A DNA stretch of 64,000 nt from Streptomyces sp. RPA4-2 (GCF_012273515.2 NZ_CP050975.2:2356001-2420000), one strand, 5' to 3'; positions 19,311 to 28,377 are shown, numbered from the stretch's first letter. The notes: generated by a model from the sequence alone, not told the origin. Numbers and translations: made by a program.

Positions 19311-19918
19311 GCCGAGTGAGCCAGGTCTTCCCGGAGCCCCGGGTCGTCCATCCCATCGAGCGGGAGTCCTTCCGGCGGCTGCGTGCCCGCCTGGACACCT
19401 CGCACTTCCCGCCGCTGACACGTGCCGTCGTGGAGCGGGTCGTCCACTCCGCGGCGGACCTCGACTACGCGAGCGACCTCGTCACCGACGAGAACGCCCT
19501 GGCCACGGCGCACACCGCGCTGCACGCCGGGGCACCGGTCGTGGTGGACGTGGAGATGGTCGCGGCGGGCATCACCCGCCGCACCACCGTCTGCCGCCTC
19601 AGGGACGCCAAGTCCGGCCCGGGGCTGACCCGTTCGGCCCACGCGATCCGGCTCGCGTACGAGGACGTGGGACCCGGCGCGCTCTGGGTGATCGGCTGCG
19701 CGCCGACCGCACTGGAGGAACTCCTCACCCTGCACGCCGATCCGGCGCTCGTCATCGGTCTGCCCGTCGGCTTCGTCGGCGCGGCCGAGTCCAAGGCCGC
19801 GCTGCGCGAGAGCGGGCTGCCCGCTGTCAGCAACGTGTCCGAGAAGGGCGGTTCGGCGGTCGCCGCCGCCGCGCTCAACGCCCTGCTGTACCACCCCGTA
19901 CCGAAGGAGAAACCGTGA
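19307..19918 (+). CDS. cobH: Precorrin-8X methylmutase
   Basis: This 203-residue enzyme migrates the C11 methyl group to C12, giving hydrogenobyrinic acid. The probable catalytic His is H47 in RVVHSAADLDYA, and DVEMVAAGI, VIGCAPTAL and GLPVGFVGAAESK are family blocks. The GTG start at 19307 overlaps the cobJ stop; a second GTG three codons on is possible. Its stop overlaps the cbiX GTG. Confidence 0.95.
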   Translation: MSRVSQVFPEPRVVHPIERESFRRLRARLDTSHFPPLTRAVVERVVHSAADLDYASDLVTDENALATAHTALHAGAPVVVDVEMVAAGITRRTTVCRLRDAKSGPGLTRSAHAIRLAYEDVGPGALWVIGCAPTALEELLTLHADPALVIGLPVGFVGAAESKAALRESGLPAVSNVSEKGGSAVAAAALNALLYHPVPKEKP

Positions 19919-20859
19919 CCACCCCGCCCCCCGCCCTGCTCATCGCCGGACACGGCACCCGGGACGCGGCCGGAGCCGAGGCCTTCCGCGCCTTCGTAAG
20001 GGAGTTGGGAAGCCGCCACCCCGAACTGCCCGTCGCCGGCGGCTTCATCGAACTGTCGCCGCCCCCGCTCGCCGAAGCGGTGGGCGAGCTGGTGGACCAG
20101 GGCGTGCGGCGGTTCGCCGCCGTCCCGCTGATGCTGGTGTCCGCCGGGCACGCCAAGGGCGACATCCCGGCCGCGCTGGCCCGCGAGAAGGAGCGCCACC
20201 CCGGGATCTCCTACACGTACGGCCGTCCGCTGGGCCCGCATCCGTCGCTGCTCGCGGTCCTGGAGCGGCGGCTCGACGAGGTTCTCGGCGGCACCGTCCG
20301 CACCCCCGCGGACCGGGCCGACGTCACCGTGCTGCTCGTCGGGCGTGGCTCCACCGACCCGGACGCCAACGCCGAGGTGCACAAGGCCGCGCGGCTGCTG
20401 TGGGAGGGACGCGGATACGCCGGGGTGGAGACGGCGTTCGTGTCGCTGGCCGCGCCGGACGTGCCGTCGGGCCTGGACCGCTGTGTGCGCCTGGGCGCCC
20501 GCCGGATCGTCGTCCTGCCCTACTTCCTCTTCACGGGCATCCTGCCGGACCGGGTACGGCAGCAGACCGAGGGCTGGGCGGCGGCGCACCCCGACGTCGA
20601 GGTGCGTTCGGCCGACGTCATCGGTCCGGAGCCGGAGCTGCTCGACCTGGTCATGGAGCGGTACCGGGAGGCCGTACGGGGGGACCTGCGGATGAACTGC
20701 GACTCCTGCGTCTACCGCATCGCGCTGCCCGGCTTCGAGGACAAGGTGGGGCTCCCCCAGCAGCCGCACTTCCATCCGGACGACGACGGCCACCACCACG
20801 ACGGTCACCACGGGCACCACCACGGTGGCCCCGCGCACTCCCCCTCCCATGCGCACTGA
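19915..20859 (+). CDS. cbiX: CbiX-type sirohydrochlorin (cobalto)chelatase with His-rich tail
   Basis: The 314-residue ATP-independent class II chelatase has two tandem CbiX/SirB halves (LIAGHGTRDAAG near the start; LLVGRGSTDPDAN near 140), with metal-binding His in the first. After the second half come MNCDSC (C262, C265) and a tail from residue about 285 with more than ten His and several Asp. Long-form CbiX proteins of other bacteria carry a Cys motif for an Fe-S centre and a His-rich segment, so cobalt handling or storage is plausible. It coexists with CobN, which is the other, late cobalt-insertion enzyme. The cobC start lies within its last codons. Confidence 0.9.
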   Translation: MTTPPPALLIAGHGTRDAAGAEAFRAFVRELGSRHPELPVAGGFIELSPPPLAEAVGELVDQGVRRFAAVPLMLVSAGHAKGDIPAALAREKERHPGISYTYGRPLGPHPSLLAVLERRLDEVLGGTVRTPADRADVTVLLVGRGSTDPDANAEVHKAARLLWEGRGYAGVETAFVSLAAPDVPSGLDRCVRLGARRIVVLPYFLFTGILPDRVRQQTEGWAAAHPDVEVRSADVIGPEPELLDLVMERYREAVRGDLRMNCDSCVYRIALPGFEDKVGLPQQPHFHPDDDGHHHDGHHGHHHGGPAHSPSHAH

Positions 20860-21955
20860 CCACGCCGGGAACCCGGGGCGCGACGGGGACACCACCGGGG
20901 CGGACGGACACGATCTGCGGCACCACGGCGACGTCGAGGTGCGGGACGGCGGTCCGGCGCTCACCGACCTCGCGGTGAACGTCCGCGCGGACACGCCTCC
21001 GGTGTGGCTGCGGGAGCGGATCGCCGCCTCGCTGGGCGGGCTGGCCGCGTATCCGGACGGGCGGGCCGCGCGGGCCGCGGTGGCGGCGCGGCACGGGCTG
21101 CCGGTGGAGCGGGTGCTGCTGACCGCGGGCGCCGCCGAGGCCTTCGTGCTGGTCGCCCGCGGCCTGAAGATCCGTCAGCCCGTGGTGGTGCATCCGCAGT
21201 TCACCGAGCCGGAGGCGGCCCTGCGGGACGCGGGGCACGCCGTCGGCCGTGTGCTGCTGCGCGAGGAGGACGGCTTCCGGCTCGATCCGGGGGCGGTGCC
21301 CGAGGACGCGGACCTCGTCGTGGTCGGGAATCCGACCAACCCGACGTCGGTGCTGCACCCCGCCGCGTCCCTCGTGGAACTCGCCCGGCCCGGACGGACG
21401 TTGGTCGTCGACGAGGCGTTCATGGACGCGGTGCCGGGGGAACGCGACGCGCTGGCCGGGCGGACGGACGTGCCCGGCCTTGTCGTGCTGCGCAGCCTCA
21501 CGAAGACGTGGGGGCTGGCCGGGCTGCGGATCGGCTACGTCCTCGCCGATCCCGGGACGATCGCGGAGCTGTCGCGGGCGCAGCCGCTGTGGCCGGTCTC
21601 CACGCCGGCGCTCGCCGCGGCCGAGGCCTGTGTGTCGCCCCGGGCGCTCGCGGAGGCGGGCCACGCCGCCCGGCGGGTCGCCGCGGACCGGGCCCATCTG
21701 GTGGCGGGCCTGCGGGAGTTCGAACCCGACGGGCTGCGGGTCGTGGAGCCCGCGGACGGGCCGTTCGTCCTGGTGCGGCTGCCCCGGGCGGCGGCGGTAC
21801 GGGACCGGCTGCGCGGGCTGGGGTTCGCGGTGCGGCGCGGGGACACGTTCCCCGGGCTCGGGGAGGAATGGCTGCGCCTGGCCGTACGCGACCGGACCAC
21901 CGTCAACGGGTTCCTGCAGGCGCTGGACCGGGCGATGGCGGCGGCGGGGAGCTGA
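20849..21955 (+). CDS. cobC: Threonine-phosphate decarboxylase-like aminotransferase (CobC)
   Basis: The 368-residue class I/II PLP enzyme resembles L-threonine-O-3-phosphate decarboxylase, which makes the aminopropanol-phosphate linker attached by CobD. The PLP lysine is K219 in RSLTKTWGLAGLRIGY, and VVVGNPTNPTS carries the Asn that contacts the cofactor. The ATG at 20849 lies inside the cbiX 3' end, in a different frame; the first 30 residues are polar and poorly conserved. It closes the cob operon. Histidinol-phosphate aminotransferase is the nearest alternative family. Confidence 0.88.
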   Translation: MRTDHAGNPGRDGDTTGADGHDLRHHGDVEVRDGGPALTDLAVNVRADTPPVWLRERIAASLGGLAAYPDGRAARAAVAARHGLPVERVLLTAGAAEAFVLVARGLKIRQPVVVHPQFTEPEAALRDAGHAVGRVLLREEDGFRLDPGAVPEDADLVVVGNPTNPTSVLHPAASLVELARPGRTLVVDEAFMDAVPGERDALAGRTDVPGLVVLRSLTKTWGLAGLRIGYVLADPGTIAELSRAQPLWPVSTPALAAAEACVSPRALAEAGHAARRVAADRAHLVAGLREFEPDGLRVVEPADGPFVLVRLPRAAAVRDRLRGLGFAVRRGDTFPGLGEEWLRLAVRDRTTVNGFLQALDRAMAAAGS

Positions 21956-22004
21956 GACGGGGGGTGCGGCAAGGGGTTTCCGCCCCGCCGCCCCTACCCG
22001 TCCC

Positions 22005-22160
22005 ATCCCTGGGGGCTCCGCCCCCAGGCCCCATTCTCGGCCTGAACGGCCTCGTCCTCAAACGCCGGACGGGCTGAAGACACGCGCCCGAACACACCCC
22101 TGGGGGACAGGGGCGCAGCCCCGTCCCTCCAGGGGCGCGGGGAACTGCGCGACCGGCCCC
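22005..22160. repeat. Streptomyces-type GC-rich intergenic repeat block
   Basis: The gap after cobC contains a CTGGGGGC/GCCCCCAG hairpin (22009-22027), then TCAAACGCCGGACGGGCTGA (22058-22077), then a GGGGCGCAGCCCC hairpin and AGGGGCGCGGGGAACTGCGC. I recognise these phrases as motifs recurring hundreds of times between Streptomyces genes. The hairpins could terminate the cob operon and the convergent surface-protein transcript. Their origin and function are not established. Confidence 0.6.
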
Positions 22161-22163
22161 CAC

Positions 22164-23135
22164 TCACCCGCACCCGGCGAGAGAACCCCCGTCAGGGGCG
22201 GGTGCGGCGTCGGCCCAGGGCGACCGCCCCGCACCCGCGGCCAGCAGCACCACCCCACTCCCCACGATGTACGGCGTGGACGACGACCCCCCGGTCTCGG
22301 CCAGCCCCGCCTCCGTCTTCGCGGGCGCCTTTGCCGGCGCCGCCTCCTTCGCGGGCGCCCCCTGCGGCGTCACCTCAGACACGGGCGCCGCCCCTCCGCT
22401 CTCCCGCACCGGCGCGGCCGGCGCCTCGCACGAGACGCCGGCGAGGGTCAGCGTCCCCTCCACTTCGGCCACGTTCAGCTTCAACGGGTTGATGGACACC
22501 TTGAGGACGAGCGCGGACGCGGCCGCCGTGCGCGACGAGGCCTGCGCCTTGGAGAAGTCGATGCGCACCTCGCCGACCCCCGGCACCTTCACCTCCGTCG
22601 GACCGCCCGCCGTGACGGTGACCTTCTTGCCGAGGACCGTCACCGCGCCCAGCACGTTCGTCGAGGCGACCGGCTTACGGCCCGCCTCACAGGTCGCCGT
22701 GGAGGTGACCTGGGAGATCTCGACCAGGGAGAGCAACGGAAGTCCGGGTACATGGACTCTCGCGTGCGCGAGGTTCGTGGACGCCTCGGCCTTCGTCGGC
22801 GAGACCGTCGCCTTCGCGGTGGCGGCGTCCGCGCGCAGCACGCTGAAGGGCCGGCCGCCGGCGACACCGTCCAGCCGGGCTGTCAGCGCGGTGCGTTCGG
22901 CGCTCCGCGGCGCCTGCACCTCGTTGAGGGAGACGGCGAGCGGGACGTTCAGCGTCTTGTTGAGCAAGGACACGTCGAGCCCGGTGCGCAGAACCACGGC
23001 GCTCGCCCGGCCCTGCGCGCCGGTGGCGTGCGCGGAGCCCGCACCGGCCAGCACCACCGGACCGGCGGCGAGGACGGTGGCCGCCGCGGTGGCGGTGAAC
23101 CGGCGTGCGGGCATGCGGAAGTAGTGGGTGTTCAA
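22164..23135 (-). CDS. Secreted surface protein with LAETG sortase motif; C-terminus frameshifted
   Basis: As written the product has 323 residues: a signal peptide (1 to about 38, ending SAHA), a beta-rich repeat-free body, an Ala/Pro/Lys stretch, and LAETG at 278-282 followed by the hydrophobic PYIVGSGVVLLAAGAG. A sortase substrate should then end in a short basic tail. In this frame it runs into SPWADAAPAP, but adding one base to the C4 run at 22227-22230 restores AVALGRRRTRP and a stop at 22192-22194. So the sorting signal is frameshifted by one base, through mutation or a sequence error. The start is a TTG with GGGGG eight bases upstream. It resembles S. coelicolor SCO1860 from memory. 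Confidence 0.8.
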   Translation of the reverse strand: MNTHYFRMPARRFTATAAATVLAAGPVVLAGAGSAHATGAQGRASAVVLRTGLDVSLLNKTLNVPLAVSLNEVQAPRSAERTALTARLDGVAGGRPFSVLRADAATAKATVSPTKAEASTNLAHARVHVPGLPLLSLVEISQVTSTATCEAGRKPVASTNVLGAVTVLGKKVTVTAGGPTEVKVPGVGEVRIDFSKAQASSRTAAASALVLKVSINPLKLNVAEVEGTLTLAGVSCEAPAAPVRESGGAAPVSEVTPQGAPAKEAAPAKAPAKTEAGLAETGGSSSTPYIVGSGVVLLAAGAGRSPWADAAPAPDGGSLAGCG

Positions 23136-23324
23136 GGGTGGGACCCCCAGGAGAGAAAGCTTGGGACCCGGAAAGAATTACGTACTAAGAGTGAACGGTC
23201 AGCAACCTGACGTGACTTCACTCCAACGTGGCGCATCCGTGAATCCATTCGAATCCCACGGCACGGGAGGCGCCCGGCGTCCCACGATCGAGGGCGCCGC
23301 CCCGAACACCCAGGTCACCGCCCG

Positions 23325-24416
23325 CTACCCGACGGGCCGCCCGTTCAGCACCACCAGACGCGGAGCGCCCAGCACCCGCACGTCCGCGCGCGGATCGCCC
23401 TCGTACACCACCAGGTCCGCCGGCGCCCCCTCGTCGAGCCCCGGCCTGCCGAGCCACCGCCGGGCGCCCCAGGCCGTCGCGGAGAGGGCCTCGACCCGCG
23501 GGATGCCCGCGGTGACCAGCTCGGCGACCTCGGCCGCGACCAGTCCGTGCGGGAGCGTGCCGCCCGCGTCCGTACCGACGTAGACCGGGATTCCCGCGTC
23601 GTACGCGGCACGCACGGTGTCGTACCGCCGTTCGTACAGCCGGCGCATGTGCGCGGACCAGCGGGGGAACTTGGCGTCTCCCCCGTCGGCGAGCCGCGGG
23701 AAGGTGGCGATGTTCACGAGTGTGGGGACGATCGCGACCCCGCGCGAGGCGAACAGCGGGATGGTGTCCTCGGTCAGCCCGGTCGCGTGCTCGACGCAGT
23801 CGATACCGGCCTCGACCAGGTCGCGCAGGGAGTCCTCGGCGAAGCAGTGCGCGGTGACCCGGGCGCCCAGCCGGTGCGCCTCGGCGATCGCGGCCTCGAC
23901 GGCGTCCCGGGGCCAGCAGGCGCCCAGGTCGCCCGTGCCGCGGTCGATCCAGTCGCCGACCAGTTTCACCCAGCCGTCGCCGCGCCCGGCCTCCCGCGCG
24001 ACGTACGCGACCAGGTCCTCCGGCTCGATCTCGTGCGCGTAGTTGCGGATGTAGCGGCGGGTACGGGCGATGTGGCGGCCCGCCCGGATGATCTTCGGGA
24101 GGTCGGCGCGGTCGTCGATCCAGCGGGTGTCGGAGGGCGAGCCCGCGTCCCGGACGAGCAGGGTGCCCGCGTCCCGGTCGGTCAGCGCCTGCTTCTCCGA
24201 GACCTCGTCGGGAACGGGCCCGTGCTGGTCGAGTCCGACGTGGCAGTGCGCGTCGACGAGACCGGGCAGCACCCAGCCCTCGACACCGCGGACGTCACGG
24301 GCGCCGACGGGGCGCTCGTAGGAGATCCTCCCGCCGACGACCCAGAGTTCGTCCCGGACCTCGTCGGGCCCGACGAGCACCCGCCCCTTCACGTGCAGCA
24401 CCGCGCCATCGCTCAT
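23325..24416 (-). CDS. Metal-dependent amidohydrolase (imidazolonepropionase-like)
   Basis: The 363-residue cytoplasmic hydrolase belongs to the amidohydrolase superfamily. The metal ligands are visible in order: DAHCHV (HxH at strand 1), the probable carboxylated or bridging Lys in GWVKLVGDW, His in VTAHCF and VEHATGL, and the catalytic Asp in VYVGTDAGG. The C-terminal GAPADLVVYEGDP closes the small beta domain. I start at the ATG 24416, since AGGGTG sits before it; a GTG at 24425 is an alternative. It lies 10 bases after the ABC ATPase gene and may belong to that operon. Substrate unknown; prolidase-like or imidazolone hydrolases are possible. Confidence 0.85.
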   Translation of the reverse strand: MSDGAVLHVKGRVLVGPDEVRDELWVVGGRISYERPVGARDVRGVEGWVLPGLVDAHCHVGLDQHGPVPDEVSEKQALTDRDAGTLLVRDAGSPSDTRWIDDRADLPKIIRAGRHIARTRRYIRNYAHEIEPEDLVAYVAREAGRGDGWVKLVGDWIDRGTGDLGACWPRDAVEAAIAEAHRLGARVTAHCFAEDSLRDLVEAGIDCVEHATGLTEDTIPLFASRGVAIVPTLVNIATFPRLADGGDAKFPRWSAHMRRLYERRYDTVRAAYDAGIPVYVGTDAGGTLPHGLVAAEVAELVTAGIPRVEALSATAWGARRWLGRPGLDEGAPADLVVYEGDPRADVRVLGAPRLVVLNGRPVG

Positions 24417-24426
24417 GGACTGCACC

Positions 24427-25221
24427 CTAGTTCGGGCCCCGTCCCTCCCGGTCGGGGGTCTCCTCCTCCACGTCCGCCATCGCGGGGTCCAGCAGCCGGG
24501 AGAGGAAGTGGCGGGTGCGCTCGTTGTCCGGGTTGCCGATGACCTGCTCGGGGGAGCCGTCCTCGACGATCACCCCGCCGTCCATGAAGACGACCCGGTC
24601 GGCGACCTCGCGCGCGAACGACATCTCGTGGGTGACGACCATCATCGTCATGCCCTCGTTCGCCAGCCTGCGCATCACCGCGAGCACGTCGCCGACGAGT
24701 TCGGGGTCCAGGGCCGAGGTGGGCTCGTCGAAGAGCATCACCTCGGGGCCCATGGCGAGCGCGCGGGCGATCGCCACCCGCTGCTGCTGACCTCCGGAGA
24801 GCGAGGCGGGGTAGGCGTCGGCCTTCTCCGACAGGCCCACCCGCCTGAGGTTCTCGGCGGCCACCTTCGCCGCCCGCTCCTTGTCCCGCCCGAGCACCCG
24901 GCGCTGCGGCAGCGTGAGGTTCTCGGTCACCGACAGGTGCGGGAAGAGGTTGAACTGCTGGAAGACCATGCCGATACGGCGGCGCACGGCGTCGATGTCG
25001 ACATCGGGGTCCGTGACCTCCGTACCGCCGACGAGGACCTGGCCCCTGGTGGGTTCCTCCAGGAGGTTCACGCACCGCAGCAGTGTGGACTTGCCGGAGC
25101 CGGACGGCCCGATGACGCAGACGACCTCGCCCGAGCCGATCTCCAGGTCGATGCCGCGCAGCACCTCGTTGTCACCGAAGGACTTGTGCAGGTCCTTCAC
25201 TTGGATCTCGGGCCTGCTCAC
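24427..25221 (-). CDS. Polar amino-acid ABC transporter, ATP-binding protein
   Basis: The 264-residue ATPase energises import of a polar amino acid. Walker A is GPSGSGKST near 36-44, the signature is [15 protein letters not shown], and Walker B is [17 protein letters not shown] with the H-loop in MMVVTHEM. The sequence is of the GlnQ/ArtP type. It overlaps the permease stop by four bases (GTGA) and is the third gene of a binding protein, permease, ATPase operon. Substrate choice among Glu, Gln, Arg and cystine is not possible by eye. Confidence 0.95.
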   Translation of the reverse strand: MSRPEIQVKDLHKSFGDNEVLRGIDLEIGSGEVVCVIGPSGSGKSTLLRCVNLLEEPTRGQVLVGGTEVTDPDVDIDAVRRRIGMVFQQFNLFPHLSVTENLTLPQRRVLGRDKERAAKVAAENLRRVGLSEKADAYPASLSGGQQQRVAIARALAMGPEVMLFDEPTSALDPELVGDVLAVMRRLANEGMTMMVVTHEMSFAREVADRVVFMDGGVIVEDGSPEQVIGNPDNERTRHFLSRLLDPAMADVEEETPDREGRGPN

Positions 25222-26051
25222 TTGGCCTCCCCGGCCTTCGCCTCAAGACGGCGTACGACGAATCCGAGCGGGATCGTGACCAGCAGATAGCACAGGCCCG
25301 CGACCAGGATCGGCGTGGAGTTGGCGGTCTGGCTGGCCAGGTCGCGCCCGAACTTGGTGAGTTCGCGCTCCTCCAGCGTGACCCCGAGGAAGAGCACCAG
25401 CGAGGAGTCCTTGAAGAGGAGCACCAGTTCGTTGGTGAGCGGCGGGATCACGATGCGGAACGCCTGCGGGACGACGATCGAGACCATGGCCCGCGCGTGC
25501 GAGAAGCCCAGCGAACGGGCCGCCTCCATCTGGCCCTTGGGGACCGCCTGGATGCCCGCCCGGATCGTCTCGGCCATGTACGCGGCCGAGACCAGGCCGA
25601 GGGCGAGCGCCACCTTGCCGTACGTCCCGCCGGGGATCTGTGTGCCGGGGAAGGCCAGCGGCACCGCGACACCCACGAAGACGAAGATCAGCAGGGCGGG
25701 CAGGCCCCGGAAGATCTCGATGTAGATGCCGGCGACCCAGCGGTAGGGGCCCACCGGGGACAGCCGCATCAGGGCGATGACCATGCCGAGCACGAGACCG
25801 ACGACGAATCCGGACATCGTGTAGAGCACGGTGTTCTTCAGCGCCAGTGTGATGACGTCCGGGAACATCTGCCGGACCAGGTCCCACTGCGCGAACTGGT
25901 TCTTCAGACGTCCCCAGTCGGCCGTCGCGGCGAAGGCGATCACGGCCGCGACGAAGACGACGTACTGGGCGCCGCGCGAGAGCGTGCGCTTCTGCCGCCG
26001 GCTCAGGCCGGACCTGCGGGGCTGCCGTACCTGTGCGTCGCCGTCCCTCAT
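25218..26051 (-). CDS. Polar amino-acid ABC transporter, permease
   Basis: The 277-residue permease has a cytoplasmic basic N-terminus, one extra N-terminal helix (about 25-45), and the HisM/GlnP-type membrane domain with a TLKNT-like entry ([13 protein letters not shown]). The EAA loop is visible as [26 protein letters not shown]. The ATG at 26051 overlaps the stop of the binding-protein gene; an upstream in-frame start would overlap it much further. It likely works as a homodimer with the ATPase downstream. Confidence 0.94.
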   Translation of the reverse strand: MRDGDAQVRQPRRSGLSRRQKRTLSRGAQYVVFVAAVIAFAATADWGRLKNQFAQWDLVRQMFPDVITLALKNTVLYTMSGFVVGLVLGMVIALMRLSPVGPYRWVAGIYIEIFRGLPALLIFVFVGVAVPLAFPGTQIPGGTYGKVALALGLVSAAYMAETIRAGIQAVPKGQMEAARSLGFSHARAMVSIVVPQAFRIVIPPLTNELVLLFKDSSLVLFLGVTLEERELTKFGRDLASQTANSTPILVAGLCYLLVTIPLGFVVRRLEAKAGEAK

Positions 26052-26896
26052 GAGGCGGACGGGGAGGCCGTGGCGGCGCTCTCGTCGTACGGGCCGATCC
26101 ACTTCTCGTACAGCTTCTTGTACGTGCCGTCCGCCTTCGCGTCCTTGATCGCCGCGTTGAGGGCGTCGACGAGCTTGGTGTTGCCCTTCTTCACCGTGAA
26201 GCCGTACTGCTCACCGGTGTTGAGGTTGTCCACCACCTTGAAGGCGCCGGCGTTGGCCTTGTCCTTCAACCAGCCCTGGACGACCGGGTAGTCGATGATG
26301 ACGGCCTGGACCTGGCCGGTGCGCAGGCCGTTGAGCACCGCGTCGGAGGACTCGAAGGAGACCGGGTCGAAGCCCCGCTTGCGCGCGTAGTCCTCACCGG
26401 TGGTCTGCGCCTGGGCGCCGAGCTTCTTGCCCTTGGCCTTCACACCCGCGAGGGAGTCGATCCCGCTCTTCTTGTCGACCAGGACGGCCTGGGTGGCTTC
26501 GAAGTACGGGTCCGAGAAGTCGACGTTCTTCTTGCGCTCCGGGGTGATCGTCATGCCGGCCGCGGCGAGGTCGCACTGGTCGGAGTTGAGGAACGCGCCC
26601 GTCTTGAAGTTCTCGAAGGGCGTGTCCACGATGGCCTGCTTCACGCCGAGGTCCTTGGCGACCAGGTCGATCAGCGAGACGTCGAAGCCCTGCACCTTGC
26701 CGTCGATCTCCGACTGGAAGGGCGGGTACGGGAGGTGGGTGCACGTCGTGAGCTGCCCCGCCTTCACCAGGGGAACCCCGTGGGCGGTGGTCTTGCCCCC
26801 TCCGCCGCCCGAGGAGCACCCGGCCACGAGCAGCAGCCCGGCCGTCGCGGTGGTGGCGGCCAGCATGCGCGTCCGGCGTCCGGGGACCGAGTTCAC
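26048..26896 (-). CDS. Polar amino-acid ABC transporter, substrate-binding lipoprotein
   Basis: The 282-residue product starts with a lipoprotein signal peptide with lipobox LLVAGC, followed by a Gly-rich linker. The mature part is a family 3 solute-binding protein (PPFQSEIDGKVQGFDVSLIDLVAKDLG; AAGMTITPERKKNVDFSDPYF). The GTG at 26896 has an AGGAGG ribosome-binding site; in-frame extension upstream would run over the promoter at 26930. First gene of the importer operon. The first Cys after the signal, near TTCTHLPYPPF, is unusual but not diagnostic. Confidence 0.94.
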   Translation of the reverse strand: MNSVPGRRTRMLAATTATAGLLLVAGCSSGGGGGKTTAHGVPLVKAGQLTTCTHLPYPPFQSEIDGKVQGFDVSLIDLVAKDLGVKQAIVDTPFENFKTGAFLNSDQCDLAAAGMTITPERKKNVDFSDPYFEATQAVLVDKKSGIDSLAGVKAKGKKLGAQAQTTGEDYARKRGFDPVSFESSDAVLNGLRTGQVQAVIIDYPVVQGWLKDKANAGAFKVVDNLNTGEQYGFTVKKGNTKLVDALNAAIKDAKADGTYKKLYEKWIGPYDESAATASPSAS

Positions 26897-26929
26897 GGAG
26901 ACCTCCTGTGGGGGGAACTGAGGCTTCCG

Positions 26930-26958
26930 ATTATAAGGAAAAGTTTGACTCACTCAAA
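26930..26958 (-). promoter_or_regulatory. Promoter of the amino-acid importer with overlapping palindrome
   Basis: On the minus strand TTGAGT (26952-26957) and TATAAT (26930-26935) are spaced by 16 bases, a good housekeeping-sigma promoter. The inverted repeat TTTGACTCACTCAAA (26944-26958) overlaps the -35 box, where a repressor could compete with polymerase. The regulator is unknown. The rest of the 323-base gap up to the next gene (26897-27219) shows nothing else I can support. Confidence 0.6.
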
Positions 26959-27219
26959 CCAATCCGATGGTCCTTGCACCGTTCGGCCTCAGAAGTCACG
27001 TCTGCCGAGGCGTCCTGCGGCATGGCCGACCGTGCCTTCTTCGGCTTCGGCCGCCCGTCGGACGACCGCCGCGAAGTCGGCGGGCACCGCCCCCACCTGC
27101 CCCGCCGTGCCCGGCGCACACCTGTGCCACCGGCGCCGCCGCCCGTGCTCCGGCCGTCCGGGGGTGCCGGATACGCTCGGAGCTGCGCATTGGAACCCGT
27201 GAGCGAAGAGAGCAACGCC

Positions 27220-28320
27220 GTGACCCACCCCTTTCTGGACCTCGCCCCGCTGAGCGCCGCGCACTTCGCGTCGATCGAGGACCGTGTGGCGCGGCTGCTC
27301 TCCACCGAGCAGGACGTCCTGATCACCCAGGGCGAGGCGCTGCTGCCGCTGGAGGGCGCGATCCGCGGTACCGCGGGCCCCGGCACCACCGCGCTCAACG
27401 TGATCACCGGGCCGTACGGTCAGACCTTCGGGGACTGGCTGCGGGACTGCGGGGCCACGGTCATCGATCTCGCGGTGCCGTTCCACACCGCGGTGACGGC
27501 CGCGCAGGTGCGCGACGCCTTCGCCGAGCATCCGTCGATCGACTTCGTCTCGCTGGTGCACGCGGAGGCCGCGACCGGCAACACGAACCCCGTCGCGGAG
27601 ATCGGCGAGGTGGTGCGCGAGCACGGCGCGCTGTTCTACCTGGACGCCGTCGCGTCGATCGGTGCGGAGCCGGTACTGCCGGACGCGTGGGGAGTCGACC
27701 TGTGCGTGATCGGGGCGCAGAAGGCGATGGGCGGGCCTGCCGGTGTGTCGGCCGTGTCCGTGAGCGAGCGGGCGTGGGCGCGGATGGCGGCCAACCCCGG
27801 GGCGCCCCGGCGGTCCTACCTGTCCTTGCTGGACTGGAAGGAGCGGTGGGTCGACGGTGGGCGCAAGGCGTTGCTGCACGCGCCGGCGCAGTTGGAGATG
27901 CTGGCGCTGGAGGCGTGTGTCGAGCGGATCGAGGGCGAGGGGCTCGACGCGGTGATGGACCGGCACGGCTCGGCCGCGGCGGCGACCCGGGCGGGGGCGG
28001 TGGCTCTCGGCGGCGGGCTGGAGCCGTATGTGTACCGGGCCGAGGACGCGGCGCCGGTCGCGACGACCCTGCGGGTGCCGGCCGGGGCCGACGCGACGGT
28101 GCTCGTCGCCAGGGCGCTGGCGGCGGATCCGGTGCTGCCGCTGGTCGCGGGCGGGGGTGCGCTGGCGAAGGAGATGATCCGCGTCAACCACTACGGCCCC
28201 GACGCGACGCGGGGCGTCGTGCACTCCTGCCTCGCCGCCGTCGGCGCCGCGCTCGCCGAGTCCGGACACGCGGTGGACCTGGAAGGGGCCCGGCGCGCGG
28301 TGACGGAGGTGTGGGGGTAG
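27220..28320 (+). CDS. Class V PLP-dependent aminotransferase
   Basis: This 366-residue PLP enzyme resembles alanine-glyoxylate or pyridoxamine-pyruvate aminotransferases. The PLP-binding lysine is K168 in VIGAQKAMGGPAG, preceded by the cofactor Asp in FYLDAVASIG, and HAEAATGNTNPV binds phosphate. The C-terminal RVNHYGPDATRGVV block fits the family. I place the start at GTG 27220 (GAAGAGAG upstream); GTG 27199 is also possible. It is divergent from the importer and convergent with the double-HTH regulator. Substrate unknown. Confidence 0.85.
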   Translation: MTHPFLDLAPLSAAHFASIEDRVARLLSTEQDVLITQGEALLPLEGAIRGTAGPGTTALNVITGPYGQTFGDWLRDCGATVIDLAVPFHTAVTAAQVRDAFAEHPSIDFVSLVHAEAATGNTNPVAEIGEVVREHGALFYLDAVASIGAEPVLPDAWGVDLCVIGAQKAMGGPAGVSAVSVSERAWARMAANPGAPRRSYLSLLDWKERWVDGGRKALLHAPAQLEMLALEACVERIEGEGLDAVMDRHGSAAAATRAGAVALGGGLEPYVYRAEDAAPVATTLRVPAGADATVLVARALAADPVLPLVAGGGALAKEMIRVNHYGPDATRGVVHSCLAAVGAALAESGHAVDLEGARRAVTEVWG

Positions 28321-28377
28321 GTAGAGGGCGGGGCCGCGGCACCTCCGCCCGACTTCCGGCTCCTGACTCCGCCGCGC

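Noticed and set aside
22018..22163. Possible small RNA or CRISPR-like repeats after cobC
   Set aside because: Repeats are not regularly spaced and match common Streptomyces intergenic phrases, so I list them only as repeats.
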